From Sorex araneus (taxonomy: Eukaryota; Chordata; Mammalia; Eulipotyphla; Soricidae): a stretch of 64,000 nt of DNA. The DNA lies in contig NC_073307.1 of the NCBI RefSeq assembly GCF_027595985.1, forward strand, positions 39,879,823-39,943,822. The letters run 5' to 3'. Shown in pieces: positions 1 through 10,984 of this stretch; position 1 is the stretch's first letter; every line of letters begins with the position of its first letter. Position numbers and translations under genes: made by a program. The notes under the pieces were generated by a model. It saw only the letters and a list, made by a program, of their open reading frames with translations. It had not been told where the DNA came from and searched no databases.

Positions 1-1246
1 GGTCTCCAGCATCTACTCTGAGCAATAAAATTAAGAGCATTCACTCCCACCCACTGCAACCAAGGAGGCCCTGGTGAGCATAACAGCTTCAGCAATTTGA
101 GTGGGTGAAATTTATTTCTTCTGAAGAAATAAATTTGTTTCCTACACAGCATCCCAATTATCTCATTAATCTGCTTTTCATTTGACGCACTTTCCTTTCA
201 TCAAAAGTGAAATGCTCTATGGTTATGGCAAAGGAAACAGCCCAGCCACTGGGTGCACACACAGCCACACAAGGCAAAGAATTCAGGCTCTGGAACAAGT
301 TTGACCTGAGCTTGAGTCCCAGGTGTGCTGTGAACTTACTCTTTATCTTGAAGCAACTTTCCTCAGCCTCTCAGAACCGCAATTTCCTCCTTTGTGAGAG
401 AAGCTAATTATCCTGTGAAGGGAGGGTAATTACCCTGTCCAGTGAAAGGAGGGATCTCTAGACCCTCAGCATCAGGGTTTTAAAGAAACCCTCACTCACG
501 GTGGGAGGAACCTGTCCACCACTTTACCCTCCCATGATAAATTCAGAGCTTTGGAGAGGGGCCAAGTAGATCAACACAGCTCACCTCCCACCCGCTCAAA
601 TATACTAAGCAGGACTTCTTTGATGGGGAAAGCAAGTCTGGGTGACAGGAGAGGGAGTCACTAGGTGTTCCTAGAAACAAAAAGTGCCAGTGCTTCTGAC
701 ACTCGGACGACTGCATCCCGCTACATTGTGCCACCTGTGAAATGGCATCTGCTGGGCAAACACCCACCTGAACTGAGGCTGCTCATTATCTGTGGTTTGA
801 ACAGATAGAGCACCAAGAGGGGAGGTGCTCTCAGCACGGTGATTTGCTGGGAAAGTAAAGGGAGAACCCTCCCCCCTATTTTACAGCCCCCACTCCCATA
901 CATTCCTAGGAGTCTCGGTCCAAAAAAGGGATTGTCTGTGTCACATAGGATGGTCCAACAGAACATCCAGAGAGTTGTTGTCCACAAATTCAAATCCTGC
1001 AAACTCTGGTTCCCTGGCAGCACCTCAAGCCCTGTTCTCAGACCCCAGGTTAGAAGCATCTTGTTCTGTCTGGGCGCCCTCACTGAGCTCTGGACTCCCT
1101 ATTTCTGAGACCTCAGAATGAGAGAATCTGTGGGTAGATTTGGTGCGACTCCCCCCCTGGAAAGGGGGAGTCTGCTCTCCCAGCTAAAACTGAGCAATGT
1201 GTCTCCTCAGCTTCCTTCCTTTCCTCTCTTTATAGGCTAAGGATTC

Positions 1247-1250
<4 letters not shown>
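1..1250. other. Intergenic, no gene seen
   Basis: Unique-looking sequence with short ORFs on both strands that show no family resemblance, codon bias or splice structure. No SINE or LINE is recognisable here. Confidence 0.5.

Positions 1251-1299
<49 letters not shown>
1251..1299. repeat. (AG)n microsatellite
   Basis: About 24 uninterrupted AG units, then a purine-rich stretch to about 1350. Confidence 0.97.
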
Positions 1300-1310
<11 letters not shown>

Positions 1311-1393
1311 GGAAGAGAATTTAGGAATATTAAGAGAAAGAAAGAGCAGAGGGTAAAATCAGCTCCTGGTTGTATACAGAATATTGATTAGGG

Positions 1394-1572
1394 GACCTGA
1401 GGTTTTTTTTGGTCTGGGGGCCAGCTGTACTCCCCAGACTTATTCCTGGCTCTGTGCTGAGGAGTCATTCCTGGGATGTTCAGAGAACCTTATGAGGATG
1501 CTGAAGGTTGAACCCGGGTTGGATGTGGCAAGGCAAGTTCCCTATCACTGTATCATCACTCTGATCCCTGAA
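1394..1572 (-). repeat. Diverged SOR-a SINE
   Basis: Antisense copy: the GGCTCTGTGCTGAGGAGTCATTCCTGG body and the reversed B-box region AACCCGGGTTGGAT are readable, ending in ATCACTCTGATCCC. Confidence 0.65.
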
Positions 1573-1607
1573 TATTGGTATTTTGAGCCTTAAAAACAAA
1601 GCCCAAA

Positions 1608-1780
1608 GTTGAGGTGCCAGAGACATGCTTGTCTTACACGCAGGTGACCCACATTCAATCCCTGGCACCACATATGTTCCTCTGGATCTTGCCAAAAATG
1701 AACCCTGAGTACAGGCAGATGTGGCCCAAACTCTGCTTGCCAACCTATCCCCACTCCCACCCCCCAAAAAAAGGAAAAGT
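1608..1780 (+). repeat. Diverged SOR-a SINE
   Basis: Old copy with TTCAATCCCTGGCACCACATATG and GAGTACAGGCAGATGTGGCCC, lacking a clear head. The next entry abuts its A-rich tail. Confidence 0.55.
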
Positions 1781-1782
1781 AG

Positions 1783-1964
1783 GAGCTGGAGAGATAGCAC
1801 AGCAAGTAGGGCATTTGCTTTGCATGTGGCCAACCCAGGTTCGATTCCCAGCATCCTATATAGTCCCCTGAGCACCGCCAGGAGTAATACCTGAGTGCAA
1901 AGCCAGGAGTAACCCCTGTGAATAGCCAGGTGTGACCCAAAAAGCAAAAAAAAAAAAAAAAAAA
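1783..1964 (+). repeat. SOR-a SINE, well preserved
   Basis: tRNA-derived head GAGCTGGAGAGATAGCACAG, B box GGTTCGATTCC at 1838-1848, body GAGCACCGCCAGGAGTAA, 3' end GGTGTGACCCAAAA and an A tail of about 20. This is the type example of the short form in the window. Confidence 0.92.
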
Positions 1965-2139
1965 TGGAAAAGGAAAAAACTGAACCTAGAACCTCAGTTC
2001 TATTTCTTGCTGGGATTCTGAAACACTAGGAATCAGAATTACTAGGTATTTACCAGAAACTATGCAAAGTATTTTCATGAGGAACTCTAGTGAGAACAAG
2101 GTATTACCATCAATGCAGAATTTGGATTTGATTTACTCT

Positions 2140-2318
2140 GGTTTGGTTTGCTTTGGTTTTGTTTGGGTTTGGGTTTGGAGACACTCCAGCAGAGCTCAGG
2201 GAGCACTTCCAGGTCTGTGAAGGAGCATCATTCCCAGCAGTGCTCAGGAGACCACGTGGTGTTGGGAATGAAACCTGGGGTTCCTGCATATGAAACACGA
2301 AGTAGCCCTTTGAGCTCA
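2140..2318 (-). repeat. Diverged SOR-a SINE
   Basis: Antisense copy with a T/G-rich tail (GTTTTGTTTGGG), CAGTGCTCAGGAGACCACGTGG and GGGAATGAAACCTGGGG as the reversed B box. Confidence 0.65.
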
Positions 2319-2425
2319 CTCTAGGCCTGGGTGTGGCTGTGTGTGTTTGTTCCTACCTACTGACCCTCCTGGCTCACCTGCCAGGGCTGAGAAGGAGGCA
2401 GTTTATCAAAAAATAAGAAGAAAGG

Positions 2426-2586
2426 GGGCTGGAGTGATAGCATAATGAGTAGGGTGTTTGCCTTGTACACTGCCAACCTGGATTCGATTCCCAGCATCCC
2501 ATATCCCGAGCACCACCAGGAGTAATTCCTGAGTGCAGAGCAAGGAGTAATCCCTGTGTATCACCAGGTGTGACCCAAAAAGAAAA

Positions 2587-2617
<31 letters not shown>

Positions 2618-2621
2618 ATAG
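2426..2621 (+). repeat. SOR-a SINE with (AAAT)n tail
   Basis: GGGGCTGGAGTGATAGCATA head, GGATTCGATTCCC B box, GGTGTGACCCAAAA end. The tail has become an (AAAT)n microsatellite at about 2585-2621. Confidence 0.92.
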
Positions 2622-2639
2622 AAATAAAAAGAAAATGAA

Positions 2640-3370
2640 CTATGTGGCCTGCCCTGCGGAGAGCCACCCATACCAATCTCACTTGGGGCGGGGGGTAAGA
2701 TGGCGTGTCCCACTCCTGTGTGGCTCACATCAAGAACTCTGAGAAAGGTGTCCAAGTAGAGGCCGGACAGTATCACCAAGTGCAGAAGTGACCCCTTCCC
2801 AGTGCCTCCCACCCAGCAGCATGGGGGCAGGAGATGGAGAGGAAGGAAGGACGGCACAGGGCCTGGAGAAACGGGGGAGTTCAGAGAACAGGCCTGGACT
2901 TGGCTATGGAGGCTGAGGAGAAGTCAGGGTCCAAAACTAAAAATAGGGCCCCTCCCACTTATGGGACCCCCTCTTTAAAATCCCAGACTAGTGTGGCCTG
3001 AAAAAAATGGGCTAGCATTGGTGACATCTCTCGTGTGTGGTTTTCCTCCTGTGAAGTGCCTCTGGGGTGATAATGAGGGCCCCCAGGGCACTGTATTCAT
3101 GGAAATACTCTTCTGATGTTCTTCAGATCCCAGGACAAGAAAGCTGTGTCATGCCACTTAGAATTTAATTATGTGCTGATCCTCCTATATTAAAGGATCC
3201 CTGTTCCTTTTCTGGCAGGCGGAGGAGGCTGGCACTCACTCTCCCCTTTGCTTACTCGGGGTGAGGATGCTCCGGTCGGGGGGTGGGGCACAGTGGAGTG
3301 TTGAGGGGTGAGAGAAGTTCTCTAAAAAAAAAAAAGGCATTGAATATAAAAGAGACATTTAATGAGACAA
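2640..3370. other. Intergenic, no gene seen
   Basis: Unique-looking and moderately GC-rich sequence with no ORF or repeat I recognise. Confidence 0.4.
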
Positions 3371-3371
3371 G

Positions 3372-3526
3372 CTGAGCCAGAGAGATTGCACAAACCGCTG
3401 AGCTCGGATTCCATTCCTCACACGACACAGTCCCCAAGTGCTGCGGGGAGCAACCCCACAAGCACTGAGCTGGGGGTTGCCTCCAGCACCACCCTGTGTG
3501 TCCCCCAAACAAACTAAAAATAAAGA
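3372..3526 (+). repeat. Diverged SOR-a SINE
   Basis: AGCCAGAGAGATTGCACAAA head and TTCCATTCCTCACACGACACAG, with a CCCCCAAACAAACTAAAAATAAA tail. Confidence 0.55.
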
Positions 3527-3567
3527 GACCATCCCAAAGTTCTGATGCCTTAAAAGTCTACTGGTGT

Positions 3568-4271
3568 AGAAATGGCATCTGTACCTATATATTTATTGCA
3601 GCACTGTTCACAATAGCCAAAATCTGGAAACAACCCGAGTGCCCTAAAACAGATGACTGGTTAAAGAAACTTTGGTACATCTACACAATGGAATACTATG
3701 CAGCAGTTAGGAGAGATGAAGTCAAGAAATTTGCTTATAAATGGATAAACATGGAGAGTATCATACTAAGTGGAATGAGTCAGAAAGAGAGGGACAGACA
3801 TAAAGGGACTGCACTCATTTGTGGAGTGTGGGGTAGCATCCCATGAGGCTGACACCCAAGGATGGTAGATGCAAGGGCCAGGGGGATTGCCCCATAGGTG
3901 GAAGACTGCTTCACAAGCAGAGGGGAGAAGGCAGATGGAATGGAGAAGGGATCACTAAGAAAATGATGGCTGGAGGAACCTGTTGGGATGGGAGATGCAT
4001 GCCGAAAGTAGATAATGGACCAAACATGATGACCTCTCGGTGTCTGTGTTGCAAGCCATAATGCCCAAAAGTAGAGAGAGAGTATGGAATATATTGTCTG
4101 CCATGGAGGCAGGCGGAGGGTGGGAAAGTTGGGGGGGGGGTGGTATACCCGGGATATTGGTGGTGAAGAATGTGCAGTGGTGGAGGGATGGGTATTTGAT
4201 CATTGTGAGATTGTAATCCAAACGTGAAAGCTTGTAACTATCTCCCGGTGATTCAATAAAATTTAAAGAAA
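3568..4271 (+). mobile_element. 5'-truncated L1 with target-site duplication
   Basis: The first part is the L1 3' region; a translated stretch (TIAKIWKQPE, YTMEYYAAVRRDE) resembles the L1 ORF2 end. It is followed by a shrew-type 3' UTR (GATATTGGTGGTG, GGATGGGTATTTGATCATTG, GTGATTCAATAAAA) and an A-rich tail. The 16-bp direct repeat AAAAGTCTACTGGTGT at 3552-3567 and 4272-4287 is the target-site duplication. The ORF2 remnant is only about 100 codons, so this copy is dead. Confidence 0.92.
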
Positions 4272-4540
4272 AAAAGTCTACTGGTGTCAACCAGAATCTT
4301 GGCACGTATAAGCCAGAGACCAAGTCAAAACCTAAGAACTACCAACCCCAAAGAAACAATAAGTTTTCCCAAATGAGGCCCATGTTTAAGCTAGAGTCAG
4401 TCAAGTGCAGCTCCCTCGCCTGATTCCACATCTCTTAAGAAAACTGTTCCAAACTCCCATGGATAGAGAGCTTCCAACCACGTTCATCTGGCACTATTCA
4501 AGTATGCTTGGGCACAAAATAAACTCAAAACTTTCATATG

Positions 4541-4698
4541 CTGGCCAGGAAGTACAGCAGGTAAGGCGAAGGGCTGATGTGCCGTGCTCATGGCACACTG
4601 GGCTTCACATATCATTATCTGAGCACTGCCAGGAGTGACTTCTGAGCACAGAGAGCTCTGGGTACCTCCAGCTGTGGCCCAAAACCAAAACAAATTTC
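4541..4698 (+). repeat. Diverged SOR-a SINE
   Basis: GAAGTACAGCAGGTAAGGCG, then GAGCACTGCCAGGAGTGACTTCTGAGCACAGAG-like body and GTGGCCCAAAACCAAAAC end. Confidence 0.65.
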
Positions 4699-4699
4699 A

Positions 4700-4842
4700 C
4701 ATGCTCTGCTTACCTTTTAACGAACGTAGCCAGCACTGGTGCAAAAAGATAACAAAAATATTCACTACCATTAGCTGGAAGTTAACTGTTACCTGTCTGC
4801 TCTCAGTTTCTATGTGTTAAAATATATATTTTATATATATAT

Positions 4843-4880
<38 letters not shown>

Positions 4881-6470
4881 CGCAATTAACCTGTTCAGTT
4901 TCTCCTGATCGGTCTTCTAAGAGGCAGAAAAGATTATCTGGAAAACATTTTAAACTCTAACACAAAAAATACGGGGACCCAGCCCATCATTGTGCCACCA
5001 ACTCAGCAAAATGTGGGCACTTTCACCTAAAGTATGAGCAAAGGACCTCCTGCTGGTGAAAACCCCCGCAGCTTTTGATGGCCAGAGAAAGAAGGAAATG
5101 GAAGGGGAGCAGGTGGGTGGTACCAGCAGAAATAGACCCTCCCTTCAAATTCCACTTCCTCCACAGACTGCATTAATAGAAGCCAAACCTCCAAAAGCTG
5201 AGGGTCCCTATTGAAATGAGGGGGTGCTGCACAAAATGACAGCAAAATCACAGAAAGTGTTCAGCTCCCTTTCTCTAACCCGAAGCCACTGTGAAATTCC
5301 ACCAGACTAGATGTTAACCTCGCCACTGTTTCCAGCACTAAACTCTGTCTTTGGGGTTGTGAAATAGTAAGGATCTAATCATGTTGCTGCTCTCCTTCCT
5401 CGGGTTGGTGTAGAACACACAGACTACTCCGTTCGAGGCTCCCTGCTCTTATCTTCACTTTCTCCTCTAGAAGCTAGAAGATGAGATTCTCATTCCAGCG
5501 TCTGTGTGGCTGGGCTACAGGGAAGATGCTGGGAAGTGGGACTGGTCTGTTTTGAAAACTACAGGGGGTAGTGGGGAGGGTCAGCATCAGCCTTGAGTTG
5601 GGTCCCCCACTATAAACTACAGACAGTAGGGATGCACCAAGTATCAAATCTGACTTGTGGGGCCTCCTCTAGGAATGCTCAGGACCCCACTTTCCTCTCC
5701 TGGAACGACGGTGACTTCCTTCCTCTCTCAGGGGGCCTCACTGCAGTGCACACAAACTTCAGTCTCCACATTTGGTCCACGGACAACTCTGGCAGACCTT
5801 TGCCTTATTTACTTGAGTAAATCCCCTGCTTCCCGAGAAACTCCAGGCAATGTGTGTGACCTACTAGAGTCTAACCAAGTTTCTGCAGAAGCATTAATGT
5901 GTTAATTGACTGGTTGATTGATTGAACAAATGAATCCAATGAAAGCACCTTATAAACCTCCAATCACTAGACAAATGTAAGTCATTATTTGGTGGAATTC
6001 TGTGAATTAGCTTTGAACTTAAGGTAATTAGGCAATTGCTCAAAGTCAAGAGGTAATGGGCCTTATAAATGTTCTAACTTCATAGCATCCTTGGTTCTTG
6101 TTTATTTGTGTAATCCAGACAGCTGCCAAGAATTGACCCACTCTTAAATAATAATACACTAGAAAGAAGTCCATGAAACAGAAAAATTGAAAAATATTCT
6201 GCTGATGAAATAAGTGCTGCCTCTCGGAAGCACAATCATGAAAAGACGAGCTTTACATTCCTTCTCAGGCACTGGTGAGTCCATTTAATGCTTGACACCT
6301 GCCCACACCACCAAGGGAACAGACTGTCCTCAGATGCCCATGTAGCTTTTACCAATTCTCTCATGTGACAGTACTTATCAGAAGTACTTAGATGTAAATT
6401 TTCTTTTTTCACTAACCAACGAATGGTGAAATGAATAAATGCGGAACCCCAGCCGTGTGCTGACACACAA
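4700..6470. other. Intergenic, no gene seen apart from a TA repeat
   Basis: Unique-looking sequence containing the TA microsatellite listed separately. Short ORFs show no family features. Confidence 0.45.
4820..4880. repeat. (TA)n microsatellite with (CATA)n
   Basis: Alternating TA interrupted by ACATACATACAT; near-palindromic and likely unstable. Confidence 0.93.
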
Positions 6471-6475
6471 CAAGG

Positions 6476-6560
6476 GATCGGGAGATAGTGCAGAAGTTAG
6501 GGGGTCCCTGAGCACCATTGGGGTGGCCCAGGAAATCTCTGGCATCTCGGGGTCCAAGCA
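6476..6560 (+). repeat. Possible remnant of a SOR SINE
   Basis: GGATCGGGAGATAGTGCAGAAG followed directly by TCCCTGAGCACCATTGGGGTGGCCC, as if the middle were deleted. Confidence 0.4.
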
Positions 6561-6856
6561 ATGCCCCATTTTTAGGCCCTCACACTGAACTATTGGCCCA
6601 AAAATCATGAAGAGGGTCCCCAATCTTCTGAGAACTGCTTAGGAACATCCTCCGGCCCCCCAAAAATGATGCAAACAAGGGTTTTAAGGTAGAATGTGGG
6701 TAGAGCATGGCTACCAAATCCAATGCAGAAAGTAAAAGCCCTAAAAGAAGTGGATACCACTCAGGGCTATAGATACAGAGTAACATTCAGCCCTTTCATC
6801 TCTGCAGACTGGCACTGTCGTGCAATCTTGTCCACACAGCTGAAGTTGCAACCAAG

Positions 6857-6936
6857 GTGGTTGACCAATAGTTTTCAACCCTTTTAAACCTATAGACCCA
6901 TACCAATCCATGGGCTGGTGGCTGAGGACCACTTGT
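6857..6936. repeat. Possible old hAT (MER5-like) fragment
   Basis: AGTTTTCAACCCTTTTAAACC at one end and GTGGCTGAGGACCACTTG at the other resemble the inverted ends of MER5-type nonautonomous hAT elements. Diverged. Confidence 0.4.
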
Positions 6937-7154
6937 CTAGAGACAAAGAAATAATAAACATTTGGAGAAGATAAAGAAAATACTTCCAGGAGACAATGGT
7001 ATTGGCAATGCCACTTAAGGTTTGCATCTATTTCATTCCTTAGACACTAAAAGGACAGCTGAGAGGGCTGTGGGAAGAAAAGGGATCTTAGGGAGTTGTA
7101 ATGCTACTACACACAAAGTTCAGAAAAGAGAATCAACTCCTAATTTGAGATTCA

Positions 7155-7392
7155 CTGTATCACTCTCATCCCGTTGCTCATCGATTTGCTCAAGCGGGCA
7201 CCAGTAATGTCTCCATTTTTGAGACTTGTTGTTATTGTTTTTGGCATATTCAATATGCCACGAATAGCTTTCCAGGCTCTGCTGTGAGGGCGAGATACTC
7301 TTGGTAGCTTGCCGGGCTCTCCGAGAGGGGCAGAGGAATGGAACCCGGGTCGGCCATGGGCAAGGCAAACGCCCTACCGCTGTGCTATTTGA
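7155..7392 (-). repeat. SOR-b SINE
   Basis: Antisense long form: ATCGATTTGCTCAAGCGGGCACCAGTAA tail end, palindrome region GGCATATTCAATATGCC, internally repeated AGCTTGCCGGGCTCTCCGAGAG, and head reading GCCCTACCGCTGTGCTATT. Confidence 0.93.
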
Positions 7393-7479
7393 GATTAGCT
7401 GCATTTAATATCAAATGAGCTGATATTATGACTATAAACATCTCTCCCTTTCACTGGAGCAACAAGTAGCATTTTATTT

Positions 7480-7640
7480 TTTTTAAATCTTTTTTTATTG
7501 AATCACCATGTGGAAAGTTACAAAGCTTTCAGGCTTAAGTCTCAGTTATACAATGCTCAAACACCCATCCCTTCACCAGTGCATATATTCCACCACCAAG
7601 AATCACAGTATACGCCCACCCCTCCATCCCCCACCCCTCC
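7480..7640 (-). mobile_element. L1 3' end, strongly 5'-truncated
   Basis: Reversed shrew L1 terminus: TTTTTTATTGAATCACCATGTGG, TACAAAGCTTTCAGGC, CACCCATCCCTTCACCAGTGCA. Only the last ~150 bp of the 3' UTR is present. Confidence 0.85.
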
Positions 7641-7800
7641 GGCATGTGTAGCTGATAACAAGTAGTATTTTAAAACAATTTTCAAACATTACATTTATAT
7701 AGATACCAGACCATTTGTGCACATTTCTGTCTATGAGTTTTAGTTGTGCTGGGGATGGAAACTGGGACCTTACACATGTGTTCTGCGATGGAGCCACATC

Positions 7801-8045
7801 ACCAGCGCGATAGCACAGTGGCAGGGCATTTGCCTTGCACGCAGTCGACCCAGGTTCGATTCCTCTGCCCCTCTCGGAGAGCCCAGCAAGCTACCCAGAG
7901 TATCCCACCCCCATGGCAGAGCTTGGCAAGCTTCCCGTGGCATATTTAATATGCCGAAAGCAGTAACAACAAACCTCACAGTGGAGACGTTACTGGTGCC
8001 CGCTCGAGCAAATCGATAAACAATGGGATGACAGTGACAGTGACA
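7801..8045 (+). repeat. SOR-b SINE
   Basis: GCGATAGCACAGTGGCAGGGC head, GGTTCGATTCC B box, GTTACTGGTGCCCGCTCGAG, tail GACAGTGACAGTGAC in place of poly(A). Confidence 0.94.
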
Positions 8046-8049
8046 TTTA

Positions 8050-9000
8050 TACCATTTTTCTGAAAGAAATTATTCAAAATTTGAAATAGAATTTGGATAA
8101 GCTATAATTGTATTCTCATTTTTATAATTCAAAACAAGAGTGTTTTCTGAAATGATCTGTATTTGCCATGGAAAAGTATTTTAAATTATTACTATAGAAT
8201 ACCTTTCCAGTTTCTATATCAATTTGTCGAACTCTGATGTCTAGCACTAAAATTAGTGTCTTTGGATTATTTTTTTCTTTCTTGAATATTTTTAATAAAT
8301 TGGAAATGGAGAGGTATAACCATTCTTAGCTCCTTCAAATTTTAAAGCAAATTCTTCCATTTATAAGAGAAGCAATTCATTCAATGGAACATCTCTGAAA
8401 TTGGTGTATTTCAGGCATATTAGTTTTAAATGGGAACTGTTAACTGAATAAAATTAAGACTTTTGTTTTGGTTTGTTTTCTTTTACCTATAAGACTTCTC
8501 AGAACCATAAATATGTTCTTGTAAAAGGGATCTCCATGGGAGGGATATATCTAAGCTTGACAAAGAAACATTTTCCAGCTATATCTATTAATTCCCAGAA
8601 TTTGTTTCAAGAAATGCTCTCCTGAGAAATACAGTAAAACTGACCTAGAATTACTATGAGTGACTCTAGAGTAAAGATCCTTCAACAAATCAACTTTGGG
8701 AGCTGCACTGATTTTCATTGTGATTTTTTCCCTTTATTCAATAAAAGCACACTTTGCAAAGAGAGAGAGAAAAAAGAGAGAGAGAGAGATATTCAAACCA
8801 AAAACTAAAGTTCTGTGAATTATGCAACATTTGGCACTTAGGTTATTCATTTTGGATAACTAAACAAATAAGACAATAATTAATTCTAAATAAAGGCTTG
8901 GCAATATAAGAAATTGGCAATTACCTTATATTAGAGAAGCAGACACCATCCAGATAAAAATTTAACTCCAGATATATCACACTATTTAAAATTTTAGAAT
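8050..9000. other. AT-rich intergenic, no gene seen
   Basis: Unique-looking AT-rich sequence with a short interrupted (GA)n at about 8760-8790. Confidence 0.45.
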
Positions 9001-9004
9001 TCCA

Positions 9005-9415
9005 GGAATGACATCTCTTACTCTATACCACTAATGTACCAGTAGTAGCACATTACATTGGATGGGATATAAAGTAGAAGGCAACGAATCTTCATTTAAA
9101 AAAATATTAGCACACAAGGATCAAGATGTTGGTAATCTCTTATACAAGGGCTTAATGGCTCCAGGGTGAGATACAACAATCTTCACACACTTTCTTCTAA
9201 GGGAACTTTTTTTGATCATTTTTAGAGAATCATTCATAACAAGCAATACAAAATAAATTATGTGGGGCCTGTTATTGGGGCAGATTGGGTGGTGGTGGGG
9301 AAAATTGGAAATAATAGTGATGGGAAGTTATAATGGTGGTGGAATTGGTGTTGGAATATTAAATGTAACAAATTATTATGAACAACATTATAAAAATAAA
9401 ATTTAATTCAAAAAC
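9005..9415 (+). mobile_element. 3' module of an unnamed composite retroelement (copy 1)
   Basis: Shares with 12810-13265 and 40285-40620 the segments TCTTATACAAGGGCTTAATGG, TTCATAACAAGCAATACAAA, a GGTGGTGG-rich block and ATTAAATGTAACAAATTATT, ending TATAAAAATAAAATTT. No GC-rich module precedes this copy. Confidence 0.75.
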
Positions 9416-9423
9416 AAAATAAT

Positions 9424-9505
9424 GAAAGACTGCTGGGATAGAGCTTCATGGTAGAGCATGTGTGAGGTCCTTGAATCCATCCCCCACACCAAACAGAAAT
9501 TAAAA
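9424..9505 (+). repeat. Possible tRNA-derived SINE fragment
   Basis: GCTGGGATAGAGCTTCATGG followed by TAGAGCATGTG and a CTTGAATCCATCCCC B-box-like stretch. It resembles a generic tRNA-SINE head more than SOR; weak. Confidence 0.35.
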
Positions 9506-9775
9506 CAAGATGATCTCACTCATCTGTGATATAGACAAAACAAGAAAATAGACTGTATCAAGTAATGACAAAGCCTTGACCTTTAATTACAAATACTTGC
9601 AGTGTGGGGTGTGGGGGGATAAAGAGATGGACCAAAGATGACATAGGGACAATGGTGGAGGATCTCGGACCTTTGGTGGTCGGGTGTGTGTGATAATATT
9701 GTGTATCAATCCTGTAAATGTTAACACTTTTACAACCAAGTTACTAAAAATTCTGTTTTTTTAATGAGCTTTAAA
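9506..9775 (+). mobile_element. Diverged L1 3' end
   Basis: GATGATCTCACTCATCTGTG is the end of the L1 ORF2 region, then GATAAAGAGATGGACCAAAG and GACAATGGTGGAGG lead to an AT-rich tail. Confidence 0.55.
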
Positions 9776-10136
9776 CTGTCACGATGCAAGAGTATGATAT
9801 CTAAAATATTTGCTTAGATTTAAGACAGGTGACTGAATATTTATTTGATCTATACATAGGGTAGGTGGATTAACATCTGCCAGAGTGAAAAGAAATTTTT
9901 TTTCCAATTCAACACCTTGAGAATCCATGGCCTTCCTCCAACACAACTGCTATGACTCAAAATATTTTGATCACCTTTTTAAAAACCACCTTTAATTTGT
10001 GACAGACTTTGAAATCTCAGGGGGTGAGAAATTTTGGTCGGTTAAACGGAGATTTAATCTGGAAAATAAGGTAAACAATTCTAAGAGAGTGGCATTTAGA
10101 TCAAATGGGGACTCTCTGAAAGGTAATGACATCAGG

Positions 10137-10284
10137 ACTAGGGAGATAGTTAGGGGGCTAGAGTGTATCTTCACATGCATGAGTGAATACCAGGTTTGAT
10201 CCTTGCGGCTGTGTGGTTCCCTAAGGACGCTGTAGAAAGTGATCTCAACCTTCTGAGCACTGCCAGGTGTGGCACAAACAAAAC
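10137..10284 (+). repeat. Diverged SOR-a SINE
   Basis: GGGAGATAGTTAGGGGGCTAGAG head, CAGGTTTGATCCTTG B box, GAGCACTGCCAGGTGTGGCAC end. Confidence 0.65.
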
Positions 10285-10287
10285 TTG

Positions 10288-10433
10288 GAACCCAGGAAGT
10301 AGCTCCAAGGGCTATAGCAGGGGCTTCATGAGTGGGAAGCCTGGATGAATTTCAGCACTTCATGATCTCCTGAACACCACCAGGAATCAGGAGCAGACCC
10401 TAAGTGTTGCCAGGCATGCCTCCTCAAAAAATT
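10288..10433 (+). repeat. Diverged SOR-a SINE (second of a tandem pair)
   Basis: GCTCCAAGGGCTATAGCAGG head and CTGAACACCACCAGGAATCAGG body; abuts the previous SINE. Confidence 0.55.
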
Positions 10434-10542
10434 AATGATGTCCCAAAAACACCCTACACATTGTACTCTCCCCTCAGCCACCTGAACTGTCTTTTAACTG
10501 GAGATGAGTCAGATTCGTACAGAAAACACTGCTGTGTCCCAT

Positions 10543-10593
<51 letters not shown>
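10543..10593. repeat. (ATC)n microsatellite at a SINE tail
   Basis: Seventeen near-perfect ATC units sit where the antisense SOR-c copy at 10600-10940 should have its 3' repeat tail, so the array probably grew from that tail. Confidence 0.95.
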
Positions 10594-10599
10594 TCCAAT

Positions 10600-10940
10600 T
10601 ATTGTCGAATTTCTCGAGTGATCTCAGTAACATCTCCATTCGTCCAGCCCTGAGATTTTAGAAGCCTCTCTCTACTCATCCTTCCAACGATGCTGTACTG
10701 GAGGCTCTTTCAGGGTCAGAGGAATGAGACCCAGCTTGTTACTGGTTTTGGCATATTAATATACCATGGGGATCTTGCGAGGCTTTCCCATGTGGGCAGG
10801 AAAATCCCAAGAGTTTGCCAGGTTCTCCCAGGAGGAGAAGTAGGCTATAAGATATCGCTTCCGGGAGCTTGCTTTTAAGTCTCTGGATGCTGGCCATTGA
10901 CAGGATTACACGGCGCTGGATGCAGTCCCTGGGTGTGACC
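10600..10940 (-). repeat. SOR-c composite SINE (copy 1)
   Basis: Contains SOR-b segments (TCTCGAGTGATCTCAGTAACATCTCC; TTGGCATATTAATATACCATGG) split by about 95 bp of extra sequence (CCCTGAGATTTTAGAAGCCTC onward) and a different head (CGCTTCCGGGAGCTTGC, TCTCTGGATGCTGGCCATTG). It aligns through its full length with 49295-49685. Confidence 0.8.
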
Positions 10941-10984
10941 ACCTAGCTATTGGAAGATGGAAAATCTGGGCAGAGGAGGCCCAG

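Noticed and set aside
1783-1964. tRNA-like A and B boxes (and equivalents in some fifty SINEs)
   Set aside because: They belong to tRNA-derived SINE heads; none has a full cloverleaf with an acceptor stem, so no tRNA gene is called.
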